A DNA stretch of 64,000 nt from an uncultured Roseburia sp. (GTDB taxonomy: Bacteria; Bacillota; Clostridia; Lachnospirales; Lachnospiraceae). Under the pieces are notes generated by a model. The model was not told where the DNA came from. It saw nothing but the letters and a program-made list of their open reading frames with translations, and searched no databases. This document shows positions 24,893-34,224 of the stretch, one piece after another; position 1 is the stretch's first letter; each line of letters begins with the position of its first letter. A program made the translations under genes and the position numbers. The stretch lies in the NCBI GenBank assembly GCA_900756925.1, contig CAAELX010000037.1:1-64000 (forward strand). Reading direction: 5' to 3'.

Positions 24893-27454
24893 ATGGAGGC
24901 TTACAAAGACCAGAACAGAAGTTTTAAGGAGCGTGCAGCAGACCTGGTGTCAAAGATGACACTGGAGGAGAAGATCACGCAGGTAGGAAATGTGGCGAGT
25001 GCCATCCCGAGACTGGATGTACCGGCATACGACTACTGGAGCGAGGCATCCCACGGATTTTTCGGACCGTTCGAGGTGAAACCGATGGACGTAACGGCAT
25101 ATCCGGTGTGCCTGGCAATGAGCCAGTCGTGGGACAGAGAGAAGATCAAACATGTGACAAAGGAGATCTCCGATGAGATCCGTGCACATCACAATCTGAA
25201 CGGGATCGAGCTTCATATGTGGTGCCCGACCATCAATATGGCAAGAGATCCGAGAAATGGCCGTTCGGATGAGAACTTCGGAGAAGACCCGGTTCTGGCA
25301 GGAACGATGTCAGCAGCTTATATTCAGGGACTTCAGGGGGCAGATGAGGATGATAAATATTTAAAATGTGTTGCCACACCGAAGCATTACGCGCTCAATT
25401 CCAGTGAGAATAACCGTCACTGTGGATCCGGGAATGTAGATGAGGCGACACTCCGCGAATATTATACAAAGCAGTTCCAGTATGCGATCAGCGAGGGCAA
25501 GGCAGAGTCTATCATGACATCTTACAACCGGATTAACGGTGTGCCTGCATCCTGCAACGATACGCTGCTTACGACGCTTCTCCGCGAGGAGTGGGGCTTT
25601 GACGGATTTGTAGTATCAGACTGTGGAGCGGTTGCGGATACTTATGTTAATCCAATGTTTTATGCAATTACAAATTTAGGACACTTTTATGCGAAGAATC
25701 TGGAAGAGGCATCTGCCATGACACTGATCGCAGGTACGGATGTGAGCTGTGGTGCGGAACACAAGAAGGCATTGAAGAATGCTGTGGAACAGGGATTAAT
25801 CAGCGAGGATATCATTGACAGGGCAGCAATCCGCGCGCTGACTTCCAGATTCCGCTTAGGGCTTTTTGATGACGCAGATAAGGTAAAATACAATAAGCTG
25901 ACCGGCGTCTCTACAGAGGAAATGCACGCAGCATCCGTAGATATGGCAAATGATACGATTGTTCTTCTGAAAAATGAGGACGGACTGCTCCCAATCAGGC
26001 GCGATAAGGTAAAGAGTATTCTTGTAGTTGGACCGAATGCGTTCAGACGTCAGCTTGGCGGCTATTCCGCAGGACAGAACCCGATCGTTGACACACCAGT
26101 CAATGTGATGGCACTTGACGGAATCCGTAAGGAAGCCGGGGATGACATGGAAGTATTATTTGAAAAAGGCTGGACCACCGACGAAGAGAGAGGTGCAAAA
26201 GGAATGGAGGATATTCTTCCAGGCTTTGACCCGGATGAGCTTCTGATGGACATTTCCCCTGAGATGATGGCCGGATTTATGGGAGAGAAGCCGCCGAAGC
26301 GCCATGTTCCGGAAGACCCGGATCTGAATGCAGATGACGACATGCTGATCGCAAGAGCGGTGGAAGCTGCAAAGAAGGTTGACATGGTTGTTGTGATTGC
26401 AGGAACAGATGCTTCCAACGCAAGTGAAGAGCATGACCGCGATACGCTGGATCTGCCTTATGGACAGGATGAGAAGATCCAGAAGATTATCGAGGCAAAT
26501 CCGAACACCGTTGTGGTAATCACAGCACTTGGAGCAGTGACCGGAGCATTTGTCGAAAAGAGCCATACCTTAATCAATGCCCATTTTGCAGGCGAAGCAC
26601 AGGGAACGGCAATCGCTAATGTCCTTTTTGGAAAAGTAAATCCAAATGCAAAGCTTACTGCTACCTGGTATAAGGATGTAAATGACCTTCCGGCATTAAA
26701 TGATTATGGCATTAAAAAACAGGATACCTGTGACAAGAAAGCACGTACCTATATGTACTTTGACGGGGATGTTCTCTTCCCATTCGGATATGGACTCAGC
26801 TACACAAGCTTTGCGTACAGCAATCTGAGAGTCAATAAAACAGAGCTGGATGCGAATGAAACACTGTCCGTCTCTGTAGATGTGAAAAATACAGGGGTGA
26901 TGGACGGAGCGGAGATCGTTCAGTTGTATGTCTCCAAAATTCTGGTTGGCAAACAGAAAGACAATAAGCCGATCCGTCAGCTCAAGAGCTATCAGAAAGT
27001 ATGGATCAAGACAGGGGAGACTGTGACGGTCACAATGGAGCTTCCGGTAAGTGACATCAGCTTCTGGAGCAACCTGAAGAAGAAGTTCATCGTGGAGCCG
27101 GCATCTTACAAACTGGAAGTTGGAGCAAGCTCTGCGGACATCAGACAGACGACAGAAGTGACACTGTCCGGTGAATGGAACGCATCTCTTAAGAATGTAT
27201 ACGCGGTTGCAGAGAAGTACTGCTACAACGTCGGGGACGAAGGATATGTGAGTGTATCTGCGACACTTGAGGATACGACCCACCTTTGCATGAAGAAGTA
27301 CGCGCCTGTATTCACGAGCTCTGATGAAGCCGTGGCAACAGTCGATGCGGACGGTAAAGTTACTGCAAAAGCTTCCGGTGTCTGCGAGATCACAGCAGCC
27401 GTTACCTACAACGGCATGAAAAAGATAGCTGTAGTACCGGTTGCAGTGAGATAA
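24893..27454 (+). CDS. GH3 glycosidase (beta-xylosidase/arabinosidase-like) with C-terminal BIG2 domain
   Basis: An 853-aa protein of normal GH3 order. The TIM barrel (MTLEEKITQVGN, WSEASHGFF, NMARDPRNGRSDENFGEDP) has nucleophile Asp243 in FVVSDCGAVAD, like xylan 1,4-beta-xylosidases. The sandwich domain (VVLLKNEDGLLPI-like, EEHDRDTLDLPYGQD) and a fibronectin III-like domain (PFGYGLSYTSFAYSNL) follow. A bacterial Ig-like BIG2 module closes the protein (VFTSSDEAVATVDADGKVTA). BIG2 is normally extracellular, yet no signal peptide is seen, so location is uncertain. AGAGGAGG precedes the ATG. Likely under the adjacent LacI regulator. Confidence 0.9.
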   Translation: MEAYKDQNRSFKERAADLVSKMTLEEKITQVGNVASAIPRLDVPAYDYWSEASHGFFGPFEVKPMDVTAYPVCLAMSQSWDREKIKHVTKEISDEIRAHHNLNGIELHMWCPTINMARDPRNGRSDENFGEDPVLAGTMSAAYIQGLQGADEDDKYLKCVATPKHYALNSSENNRHCGSGNVDEATLREYYTKQFQYAISEGKAESIMTSYNRINGVPASCNDTLLTTLLREEWGFDGFVVSDCGAVADTYVNPMFYAITNLGHFYAKNLEEASAMTLIAGTDVSCGAEHKKALKNAVEQGLISEDIIDRAAIRALTSRFRLGLFDDADKVKYNKLTGVSTEEMHAASVDMANDTIVLLKNEDGLLPIRRDKVKSILVVGPNAFRRQLGGYSAGQNPIVDTPVNVMALDGIRKEAGDDMEVLFEKGWTTDEERGAKGMEDILPGFDPDELLMDISPEMMAGFMGEKPPKRHVPEDPDLNADDDMLIARAVEAAKKVDMVVVIAGTDASNASEEHDRDTLDLPYGQDEKIQKIIEANPNTVVVITALGAVTGAFVEKSHTLINAHFAGEAQGTAIANVLFGKVNPNAKLTATWYKDVNDLPALNDYGIKKQDTCDKKARTYMYFDGDVLFPFGYGLSYTSFAYSNLRVNKTELDANETLSVSVDVKNTGVMDGAEIVQLYVSKILVGKQKDNKPIRQLKSYQKVWIKTGETVTVTMELPVSDISFWSNLKKKFIVEPASYKLEVGASSADIRQTTEVTLSGEWNASLKNVYAVAEKYCYNVGDEGYVSVSATLEDTTHLCMKKYAPVFTSSDEAVATVDADGKVTAKASGVCEITAAVTYNGMKKIAVVPVAVR

Positions 27455-27515
27455 TAATAGACATATTGCGGCGGGCGTGGGATAACCGTCTGCAGAATAG
27501 GATTCATGACAGGAT

Positions 27516-27546
27516 AAAGGACGGCGTTTCGCCGTCCTTTGTTTTT
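27516..27546 (+). terminator. Terminator of the LacI-GH3 operon
   Basis: AAAGGACGGCG pairs with CGCCGTCCTTT around a 3-nt loop, followed by GTTTTT. Confidence 0.92.
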
Positions 27547-27699
27547 GCATAGTATATTCCTTTACGATTTCTATCTTGCGTTTCACTGGCAGGATGATTA
27601 CAATATCCATGAAAGTTTTCCGGCGGATATCTGTTGAAAACAGAATGGCTTCTGCGGATTCCGGGGAAAAATACCAGATAAGAGTAATGGAGACAGAGT

Positions 27700-29088
27700 A
27701 TGAACATGAATTCCCTGAAAAATAAATTATATGATGCATCCAAAATAGACTGGGACAACCTGATGTTTTCCACAAAGAATCTGTGGATGTTATTGATCCC
27801 GATTATGGTGGAGCAGATGTTAAATTCCCTGATGGGAATGGCAGATACGATGATGGTCAGCAATGTTGGAAGCGTGGCGATGTCGGCGGTGTCGTTAGTA
27901 GATTCCATCAATATGTTAGTCATCCAAGTGTTTGCAGCGTTAGCGACGGGTGCGGCGATTATCTGTGCCCAGTACCTTGGAAGAGGGGACAGGGACGGTG
28001 CCAATAAGGCGGCAAGACAGATCTTTCTGACAGTGATTGTCATATCGACGGTGCTTGCGGCGGTGTGCCTGATTTTCTGCAAGCCACTGCTTCGGCTGGT
28101 TTTCGGTTCTGTGGAACCGGAAGTCATGGAGGATTCGATTATTTATTTCCTGATTACGGCGTCCTCCTATCCGTTTATTGCGCTGTTTAACGCAGGTGGT
28201 GCGTTCTACCGCGCCGGGGGCAATTCGAAGTTTCCGATGAAGATTTCCATTATCTCCAATGTGATCAATATTGTGGGAAATGCGATCCTTATTTTCGGAT
28301 GTGGACTCGGAGTGGCGGGAGCTGCGATCTCTACGCTTGCCTCCCGGATTTTCTGCGCAATCGTCATGCTTGTCTTTTTGCGGAAACCGCGGCAGGAGAT
28401 CGTCCTGCGGGAATATCATACAATCCGGCCGGATTTCCCGCTGATCGGAAAGATTCTTGCAATCGGTGTACCGGCGGGCGTGGAAAATGGAATGTTCCAA
28501 TTCGGAAAACTTGCGATCCAGTCCACGGTCTCGACACTTGGGACGGAGGCGATTGCGGCACAGGCGATGACCGTTATTTTTGAAAACGTGAACGGAATTG
28601 CGGCGATTGCAGTTGGAATCGGGCTGATGACGGTTGCAGGACAGGCATTCGGAGCCGGGCGGAAAGAGGAGGCAAAGTACTATATCTTAAAGCTGACCGG
28701 ATATGCGGAGATTGTTATTATCATATCCTGTCTTGTGACATTTGCAATCAGCCGTCCTGTGATGCGGCTTGCGGGGATGGAGCCGGGCAGTATGGAAATC
28801 TGCTATCAGATGCTGATTGCCATCACGATTGTAAAACCAATTTTGTGGTCTCTGTCGTTTATCCCGCCATATGGTCTGCGTGCGGCCGGGGATGTGAAGT
28901 TCTCCATGATCACGGCGACGTGTACGATGTGGTTCTGCAGGGTTGTGCTTGCGGTGTATCTGATCCGTTTTCAGGGATTTGGTCCGATTGCGGTATGGAT
29001 CGGCATGTTCGCAGACTGGGGAATCCGCAGTGTGATCTTTTCTGCCCGTTTCCTTTCTGGAAAATGGCAGAGATATCATGTGGTATAA
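27700..29088 (+). CDS. MATE family efflux transporter
   Basis: A 462-aa inner-membrane protein with 12 predicted helices and two MatE repeats: LIPIMVEQMLNSLMGMADTM at the start and ALFNAGGAFYRAGGNSKFPM in the middle. It belongs to a different MATE subgroup from the pump at 15829. Cargo unknown. It ends 11 nt before the stem of a terminator and has its own ribosome binding site; no regulator is adjacent. Confidence 0.92.
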   Translation: MNMNSLKNKLYDASKIDWDNLMFSTKNLWMLLIPIMVEQMLNSLMGMADTMMVSNVGSVAMSAVSLVDSINMLVIQVFAALATGAAIICAQYLGRGDRDGANKAARQIFLTVIVISTVLAAVCLIFCKPLLRLVFGSVEPEVMEDSIIYFLITASSYPFIALFNAGGAFYRAGGNSKFPMKISIISNVINIVGNAILIFGCGLGVAGAAISTLASRIFCAIVMLVFLRKPRQEIVLREYHTIRPDFPLIGKILAIGVPAGVENGMFQFGKLAIQSTVSTLGTEAIAAQAMTVIFENVNGIAAIAVGIGLMTVAGQAFGAGRKEEAKYYILKLTGYAEIVIIISCLVTFAISRPVMRLAGMEPGSMEICYQMLIAITIVKPILWSLSFIPPYGLRAAGDVKFSMITATCTMWFCRVVLAVYLIRFQGFGPIAVWIGMFADWGIRSVIFSARFLSGKWQRYHVV

Positions 29089-29101
29089 GAGTTAAGGAAA
29101 G

Positions 29102-29143
29102 AAAGTCTTTAGAAAAATTAAGTTTTTTTAAGGACTTTTTTTT
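29102..29143 (+). terminator. Terminator after the MATE gene
   Basis: AAAGTCTTTA pairs with TAAGGACTTT (one G-T) around an AT-rich loop, followed by a T-run. TATAAT at 29146-29151 immediately after it is a plausible -10 box for the next gene; its -35 region is only a T-tract. Confidence 0.7.
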
Positions 29144-29249
29144 GCTATAATATGGTAATCTGTTCATAGATTGATAAAGATATGGAAAACGCCGGGATAG
29201 GGAATTTGCGGCGCAGAAAACGGACAGCATGCAGGGAGACAGGATCGGA

Positions 29250-29945
29250 ATGAAAAACAGGACATGGAAAAAAAGAATGAGAGTGGCAGTATGCTTGCTT
29301 TTGACAACCGGAGTGTGGCTTCTGACCGGCTGCGGTCAGATAGAGGGAGCAAAAGAAGACGGATCGGAGATGGAAGATACCGAGGCTTCTGGGATAGAGA
29401 CAGACGGGACGGAGGAAACGTATATTCCAGTGACGAATGTGGACACTGAGACGGTTTATGCAAAGATGGAACCGGATGGAAAGCTGGCAGCTTTTCTGGC
29501 CGCCTATTATCAGATACCGGACGAATATCTGCCGGAAACCCGCTATTATTATGATACACTTGATCTGAATTCGGATGGAAAGGATGAGATACTCGTTGTT
29601 GTGGTAGGGGAATACACGGAGCAGGAGGGCGGCGATCCGGCGTTGATCTTATCGGAGACGGAGGACAGCTATGAGGTGCTGGAGGATTTTCCATTTTTAC
29701 GGACACCGGTCTATGTGAGCAAGGAAAAACGGGATGGCTGGTCAGATCTGATCGTGCCATTTCACGGGACGGGTGACGGCAATGGCTATCTGCTCTGCCA
29801 TCACACTCCGAAGGAGGGGTACCAGAGCGCGGAAAACGAATTTTTAGAAAGTTTTGATGAGAATTTCTGTGGGAAGAAGATCCTTGCCAACAATTTCATC
29901 GACGATATGGATAAGGGAAATTACCTGACGCTGGCGGATCAGTGA
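29250..29945 (+). CDS. Putative lipoprotein of unknown function
   Basis: A 231-aa secreted protein. A basic N-terminus (MKNRTWKKRMRVAVC) leads into a hydrophobic stretch ending in the lipobox LLTGC, so it should be lipid-anchored outside the membrane. An acidic Glu/Asp/Thr-rich linker follows. The globular part contains DTLDLNSDGKDEILVVVVG, resembling a calcium-binding FG-GAP/VCBS-like blade. The start at 29250 fits the signal peptide better than 29229, seven codons earlier. Function unknown. Confidence 0.78.
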   Translation: MKNRTWKKRMRVAVCLLLTTGVWLLTGCGQIEGAKEDGSEMEDTEASGIETDGTEETYIPVTNVDTETVYAKMEPDGKLAAFLAAYYQIPDEYLPETRYYYDTLDLNSDGKDEILVVVVGEYTEQEGGDPALILSETEDSYEVLEDFPFLRTPVYVSKEKRDGWSDLIVPFHGTGDGNGYLLCHHTPKEGYQSAENEFLESFDENFCGKKILANNFIDDMDKGNYLTLADQ

Positions 29946-30040
29946 CAGAAAATATGAGAAATACCTTTATCTTATGATTTGAAAATGGTATAATTCATTA
30001 TAGTTTTGTCAATTGAGATAATACGATAAAGGATGCCGAG

Positions 30041-32095
30041 ATGAAAAAGAGTCATATAAAGCTGAAGGGAAAGCTGCGCCGCTATCTGTACTGGCCGCTT
30101 TACCTGACTATTTTACTGGTAATAATGAACATCGTCATGTACACGGAAGATGTGAGGATGGGGGGCATGTTCACAGGCTTTGTGGTGGTCTATCTCGTGG
30201 TGGTAGTGGTTGCGGGAAAAAGGAATAAGCCGCTGCTTATCAATGAGCTTGTGAATTTTGCAACACAGTATGCGACAGTGCAGAAGCAGCTGTTGAACGA
30301 ATTTGAAGTTCCGTATGCGCTGCTTGATTACAATACCCGTTTTCTCTGGGTGAATGAGAAGTTCACAGAGATCACGGGGAAGGATAAGAATTATCACAAG
30401 TCTGTGACGACAGTGTTTTCAAACCTGACGAAGGAAATGTTACAGAAGACAGATGCGGTGGAGTCTGTGAATGTCGTGCTCGATGAGCGGAATTACCGCA
30501 TTTCCATGAAGCGTATCTACTTCGATACGATGGCGAAGGGCAGCTCCATGGTGACTGTGGGCGAGGGCGATGAGTATCTGACTGCCATTTATTTGTTTGA
30601 TGAGACAGAGCTGAACCGTTACATCCGGGAGAATGAGGAGCAGAAGCTTGTGGCAGGTCTTGTATACATTGACAACTATGAGGAAGCATTAGAGAGTATA
30701 GAAGATGTCAAGCGTTCCCTTCTAATCGCGCTTGTCGATCGGAAGGTCAATAAATATTTTACAGAAATCGATGCACTTGTCCGCAAGATCGAGAAGGACA
30801 AGTATTTTGTCGTATTCAAGTATAAGTATTTAGAGAAGCTCTCCGCAGACAGGTTCAGCCTGATCGAGGATGTCAAGAGCATTAAGGTCGGAAATGAGAT
30901 GGCGATCACCTTAAGTATAGGGATCGGTGCCAGCGGAGCCAGCTACACGCAGAATTACGAGTATGCCAGAATGGGAATCGACCTTGCACTCGGACGTGGC
31001 GGCGACCAGGTGGTTGTCAAGAAGGGTGAGGAGGTCTCTTACTATGGAGGCAAGACGAAGCAGGTGGAGCGCAATACGCGTGTGAAAGCACGCGTGAAGG
31101 CACATGCGCTGCGTGAGATTATTGAGAGTAGAGAGCACGTCGTGATCATGGGACACAAGATCAGCGATGTGGATTCCCTGGGAGCTGCAATCGGTGTATA
31201 CTGTGCGGCAAGGGTACTCGGCAAGAAGGCACAGATTGTGTTAAATGAAGTAACGACTTCCCTGCGCCCGCTAGTGGAGTGTTTTACGGAGGAGAAGGGC
31301 TATCCGGCAGATCTGTTTATCAACAGTGAGGAGGCTCTTTTAATCACGAACCGTAATACGCTTGTGATGGTGGTAGATACAAACCGCCCGAGCTATACGG
31401 AGTGCCCGGAGCTTTTGAAGCGCACAGATACGATTTGTGTGTTTGATCACCACAGACAGAACAGCGAAGTGATTGAGAATCCGGTGCTCTCTTATATTGA
31501 GCCGTATGCATCGAGTGCCTGTGAGATGGTTGCCGAGGTGTTACAGTACTTCTCTGAGAATATTAAATTAGAGCCGAGTGAGGCGGACTGTATCTATGCG
31601 GGAATCCTCATCGATACCAATAATTTTATGACCAAGACAGGTGTCCGGACTTTTGAGGCGGCAGCATACTTAAAGCGTGCCGGTGCCGAGGTGACACGCG
31701 TCAGGAAGATGCTGCGGAATGATATGGCAGCGTACAAGGCGAGGGCGGAGGCAGTCCGTCATGCAGAAGTATACCGCGGAGCTTTTGCGATTTCTGTCTG
31801 CCCGGCAGATAATATCGAGAGTCCTACAATCGTAGGAGCACAGGCGGCAAACGAATTATTAAATATCGTAGGGATCAAGGCATCCTTTGTCCTGACCGAG
31901 TATCAGGGAAAGATTTATATCAGTTCCAGATCTATTGATGAAATCAATGTCCAGCTGATCATGGAGCGTATGGGTGGCGGTGGCCACATGAATGTGGCGG
32001 GTGCCCAGTTGGAGAACCGTTCCATTCAGGAAGCAAAACGGATGATTGAGGACACCCTTGATGAAATGTTAAAAGAAGGAGATATTCAGAAATGA
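30041..32095 (+). CDS. gdpP: Cyclic-di-AMP phosphodiesterase GdpP (DHH family)
   Basis: A 684-aa membrane enzyme that hydrolyses c-di-AMP to pApA, tuning potassium, osmotic and cell-wall homeostasis. Two N-terminal transmembrane helices (residues ~12-60) are followed by a PAS-like domain (VPYALLDYNTRFLWVNEKFTE), a degenerate GGDEF domain (~170-310), and the DHH domain (IMGHKISDVDSLGAAIG, DHH at 469-471). DHHA1 follows with GGGGHMNVAGAQL. The gdpP-rplI-dnaB order is conserved in Firmicutes, and its stop overlaps the rplI start by 4 bp. Confidence 0.96.
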   Translation: MKKSHIKLKGKLRRYLYWPLYLTILLVIMNIVMYTEDVRMGGMFTGFVVVYLVVVVVAGKRNKPLLINELVNFATQYATVQKQLLNEFEVPYALLDYNTRFLWVNEKFTEITGKDKNYHKSVTTVFSNLTKEMLQKTDAVESVNVVLDERNYRISMKRIYFDTMAKGSSMVTVGEGDEYLTAIYLFDETELNRYIRENEEQKLVAGLVYIDNYEEALESIEDVKRSLLIALVDRKVNKYFTEIDALVRKIEKDKYFVVFKYKYLEKLSADRFSLIEDVKSIKVGNEMAITLSIGIGASGASYTQNYEYARMGIDLALGRGGDQVVVKKGEEVSYYGGKTKQVERNTRVKARVKAHALREIIESREHVVIMGHKISDVDSLGAAIGVYCAARVLGKKAQIVLNEVTTSLRPLVECFTEEKGYPADLFINSEEALLITNRNTLVMVVDTNRPSYTECPELLKRTDTICVFDHHRQNSEVIENPVLSYIEPYASSACEMVAEVLQYFSENIKLEPSEADCIYAGILIDTNNFMTKTGVRTFEAAAYLKRAGAEVTRVRKMLRNDMAAYKARAEAVRHAEVYRGAFAISVCPADNIESPTIVGAQAANELLNIVGIKASFVLTEYQGKIYISSRSIDEINVQLIMERMGGGGHMNVAGAQLENRSIQEAKRMIEDTLDEMLKEGDIQK

Positions 32096-32538
32096 AAGTA
32101 ATATTATTGCAGGATGTAAAAGCATTAGGAAAAAAAGGGGAAGTGGTAAATGTCAGCGACGGATACGCACGCAACGCGATTTTCCCGAAGAAGCTTGGTG
32201 TGGAGGCAAATGCAAAGAATTTAAATGACTTAAAGCTTCAGAACCAGCATGCGGATAAAGTGGCACAGGAGAATTATGAGGCAGCCCTTGCGTTGGCAGA
32301 GAGCTTAAAGGATAAGAAAGTAACTGTTAAGATGAAAGCCGGGGAGGGCGGAAGAACCTTTGGTTCTGTATCCACGAAGGAGATCGCCGCAGCGGCAAAA
32401 GAGCAGCTTGGACTGGAATTAGACAAGAAGAAGATGCAGCTTTCTGAGCCGGTCAGAAGCTTTGGCGTAGTGGAAGTGCCGATTAAGCTTCACACAAAAG
32501 TGACAGGTAAACTGAGTGTCCATGTAGTAGAGGAATAA
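32092..32538 (+). CDS. rplI: 50S ribosomal protein L9
   Basis: A 148-aa L9. The N-terminal rRNA-binding domain carries MKVILLQDVKALGKKGEVV and SDGYARNAIFPKKLG, followed by a long connecting helix and a C-terminal domain (GEGGRTFGSVSTKEIAAA). The ATGA overlap with gdpP indicates translational coupling. Confidence 0.97.
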   Translation: MKVILLQDVKALGKKGEVVNVSDGYARNAIFPKKLGVEANAKNLNDLKLQNQHADKVAQENYEAALALAESLKDKKVTVKMKAGEGGRTFGSVSTKEIAAAAKEQLGLELDKKKMQLSEPVRSFGVVEVPIKLHTKVTGKLSVHVVEE

Positions 32539-32551
32539 AAGGAGCATTTTT

Positions 32552-33889
32552 ATGGAAGAGACGCTGATCAAGCGAATAATGCCGAACAGCCTGGAGGCAG
32601 AGCAGTCTGTGATTGGTTCCATGATCATGGACAAGGATGCAATCTTAACAGCCATGGAGATGTTAAACAGTGAAGATTTCTATCACAGGCAGTACGGCGT
32701 GCTGTTTGATGCCATGATCGAGCTATACAGCAAGGGGCTTCCGGTTGACCTGATCACATTACAGAACAAGTTAAAAGAGAAGGACGTCCCGCCGGAGATC
32801 GCAAGTCTTGACTACGTCAGGGAGCTGATCACTGCGGTTCCGACTTCGGCGAACGTGAAGTATTACGCGAAGATCGTCAAAGACAATGCGATGCGCCGCA
32901 AGCTCATTAAGCTGAATGAAGAGATTGAGAACGAGTGCTATGCCGGGACAGAAAGCATCGATACGGTGATGGATATCACGGAAAAAAAGGTATTTGATCT
33001 TCTTGCAACACGAGGAGGCGGTGGGGATTACGTGCCAATCCGGCAGGTTGTCATGAACGCATTGGAAAAGATCGAGAATGCGGCGAAGACGACCGGAAAT
33101 GTCACCGGTATCCCGACCGGTTTTATCGATCTGGACTACCGGACAGCCGGATTGCAGCCGTCCGACCTAATTCTGGTTGCAGCCCGTCCTTCTATGGGAA
33201 AGACGGCATTCGTTTTAAATATTGCACAGTATGTGGCATTCCATGAGGATATGTGCACTGCAATCTTTTCTCTCGAGATGTCGAAGGAACAGCTGGTGAA
33301 CCGTCTGTTCTCCCTCGAATCCCGTGTGGATGCACAGGTGTTGCGTACTGGCAATCTGTCTGACAGTGACTGGGAGAAGCTGATCGAGGGAGCCGGAACC
33401 ATTGGCAATTCAAAGCTGATCATCGATGATACCCCTGGTATCTCGATTGCAGAGCTTCGAAGCAAATGCAGAAAGTATAAGTTAGAGCATGACTTAAAGC
33501 TGATTATCATCGACTACTTACAGTTGATGTCAGGCTCCGGCAAGAGCAGCGATTCCCGTCAGCAGGAAATCTCGGATATCTCCCGTTCCTTAAAGGCGTT
33601 AGCGCGAGAACTCTCCGTGCCTGTAATAGCACTGTCACAGCTGTCCCGCGCCGTGGAGCAGCGTCCGGACCACAGACCGATGCTCTCCGACCTCCGAGAA
33701 TCCGGAGCGATCGAGCAGGATGCCGACGTAGTAATGTTCATTTACCGTGACGATTACTATAACCATGACTCCGAGATGAAGGGTATCTCCGAGATCATCA
33801 TCGCGAAGCAGAGAAACGGTCCGATTGGAACGGTGAACCTTGTATGGCTGCCTCAGTATACAAAGTTTGCAAACATGGAGAAAAACTAG
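32552..33889 (+). CDS. dnaB: Replicative DNA helicase DnaB
   Basis: A 445-aa hexameric 5'-3' helicase. The N-terminal domain starts PNSLEAEQSVIGSMIMDKDA. The RecA-like C-terminal domain has Walker A ARPSMGKTAF, Walker B LIIIDYLQLM, and FRDLRESGAIEQDADVVMF-like motif 4. It is the last gene of the gdpP-rplI-dnaB operon; no intein or insertion is seen. Confidence 0.97.
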   Translation: MEETLIKRIMPNSLEAEQSVIGSMIMDKDAILTAMEMLNSEDFYHRQYGVLFDAMIELYSKGLPVDLITLQNKLKEKDVPPEIASLDYVRELITAVPTSANVKYYAKIVKDNAMRRKLIKLNEEIENECYAGTESIDTVMDITEKKVFDLLATRGGGGDYVPIRQVVMNALEKIENAAKTTGNVTGIPTGFIDLDYRTAGLQPSDLILVAARPSMGKTAFVLNIAQYVAFHEDMCTAIFSLEMSKEQLVNRLFSLESRVDAQVLRTGNLSDSDWEKLIEGAGTIGNSKLIIDDTPGISIAELRSKCRKYKLEHDLKLIIIDYLQLMSGSGKSSDSRQQEISDISRSLKALARELSVPVIALSQLSRAVEQRPDHRPMLSDLRESGAIEQDADVVMFIYRDDYYNHDSEMKGISEIIIAKQRNGPIGTVNLVWLPQYTKFANMEKN

Positions 33890-33990
33890 CTCACTCGAGG
33901 GGCAAAGACTACCCGCACCATTCGCAAAAACGCATCTTTGATGCTTTCCGCTGCTTCGCAGCTATTTTTGCTCATCGCGTGGCGCTCCCT

Positions 33991-34051
33991 TCGTATATTC
34001 ATGCGGTCAGATTTTCATGCGAGCATGAAATCTGACCACACGAATATACGA
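33991..34051. repeat. 61-nt imperfect palindrome after dnaB
   Basis: TCGTATATTC (33991-34000) pairs exactly with GAATATACGA (34042-34051). Inside, ATGCGGTCAGATTTTCATGC pairs with GCATGAAATCTGACCACAC, with one or two mismatches. The result is a hairpin of about 28 bp. The preceding 100 nt also contain GCTGC/GCAGC near 33950. No T-run follows, so it is not a standard terminator. The 335-nt gap otherwise holds only the promoter and leader of the next gene. Confidence 0.8.
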
Positions 34052-34085
34052 GTGAACTTTGTCGGAAAAAGACGACCGGTTTTTC

Positions 34086-34114
34086 TTGTGGCGTGCGCAT
34101 ATGGCGCTTATAAT
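34086..34114 (+). promoter_or_regulatory. Promoter of the MerR-type gene
   Basis: TTGTGG (34086-34091), a 17-nt spacer and TATAAT (34109-34114). The predicted start near 34121 gives a ~104-nt leader containing two hairpins. Confidence 0.65.
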
Positions 34115-34161
34115 AAGCATAGAGAACAAACAACAGAAAATACAAAATATTCTGTTAGTAT

Positions 34162-34210
34162 AAAAGGACATGATACAAAAGAATGCATTCTGCTGTATCA
34201 TGTCCTTTTT
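34162..34210 (+). terminator. Leader terminator/attenuator before the MerR-type gene
   Basis: AAAAGGACATGATAC (34162-34176) pairs perfectly with GTATCATGTCCTTTT (34195-34209), with a T-run at the 3' arm and an inner AGAATGCATTCT self-complementary loop. It lies 5 nt before the ribosome binding site GGGAGG (34215-34220) and ~40 nt after the predicted start site, so it can act as an attenuator. A smaller AACAGAA/TTCTGTT hairpin (34132-34156) precedes it. It may alternatively be the dnaB operon terminator. Confidence 0.75.
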
Positions 34211-34224
34211 GGATGGGAGGATCT

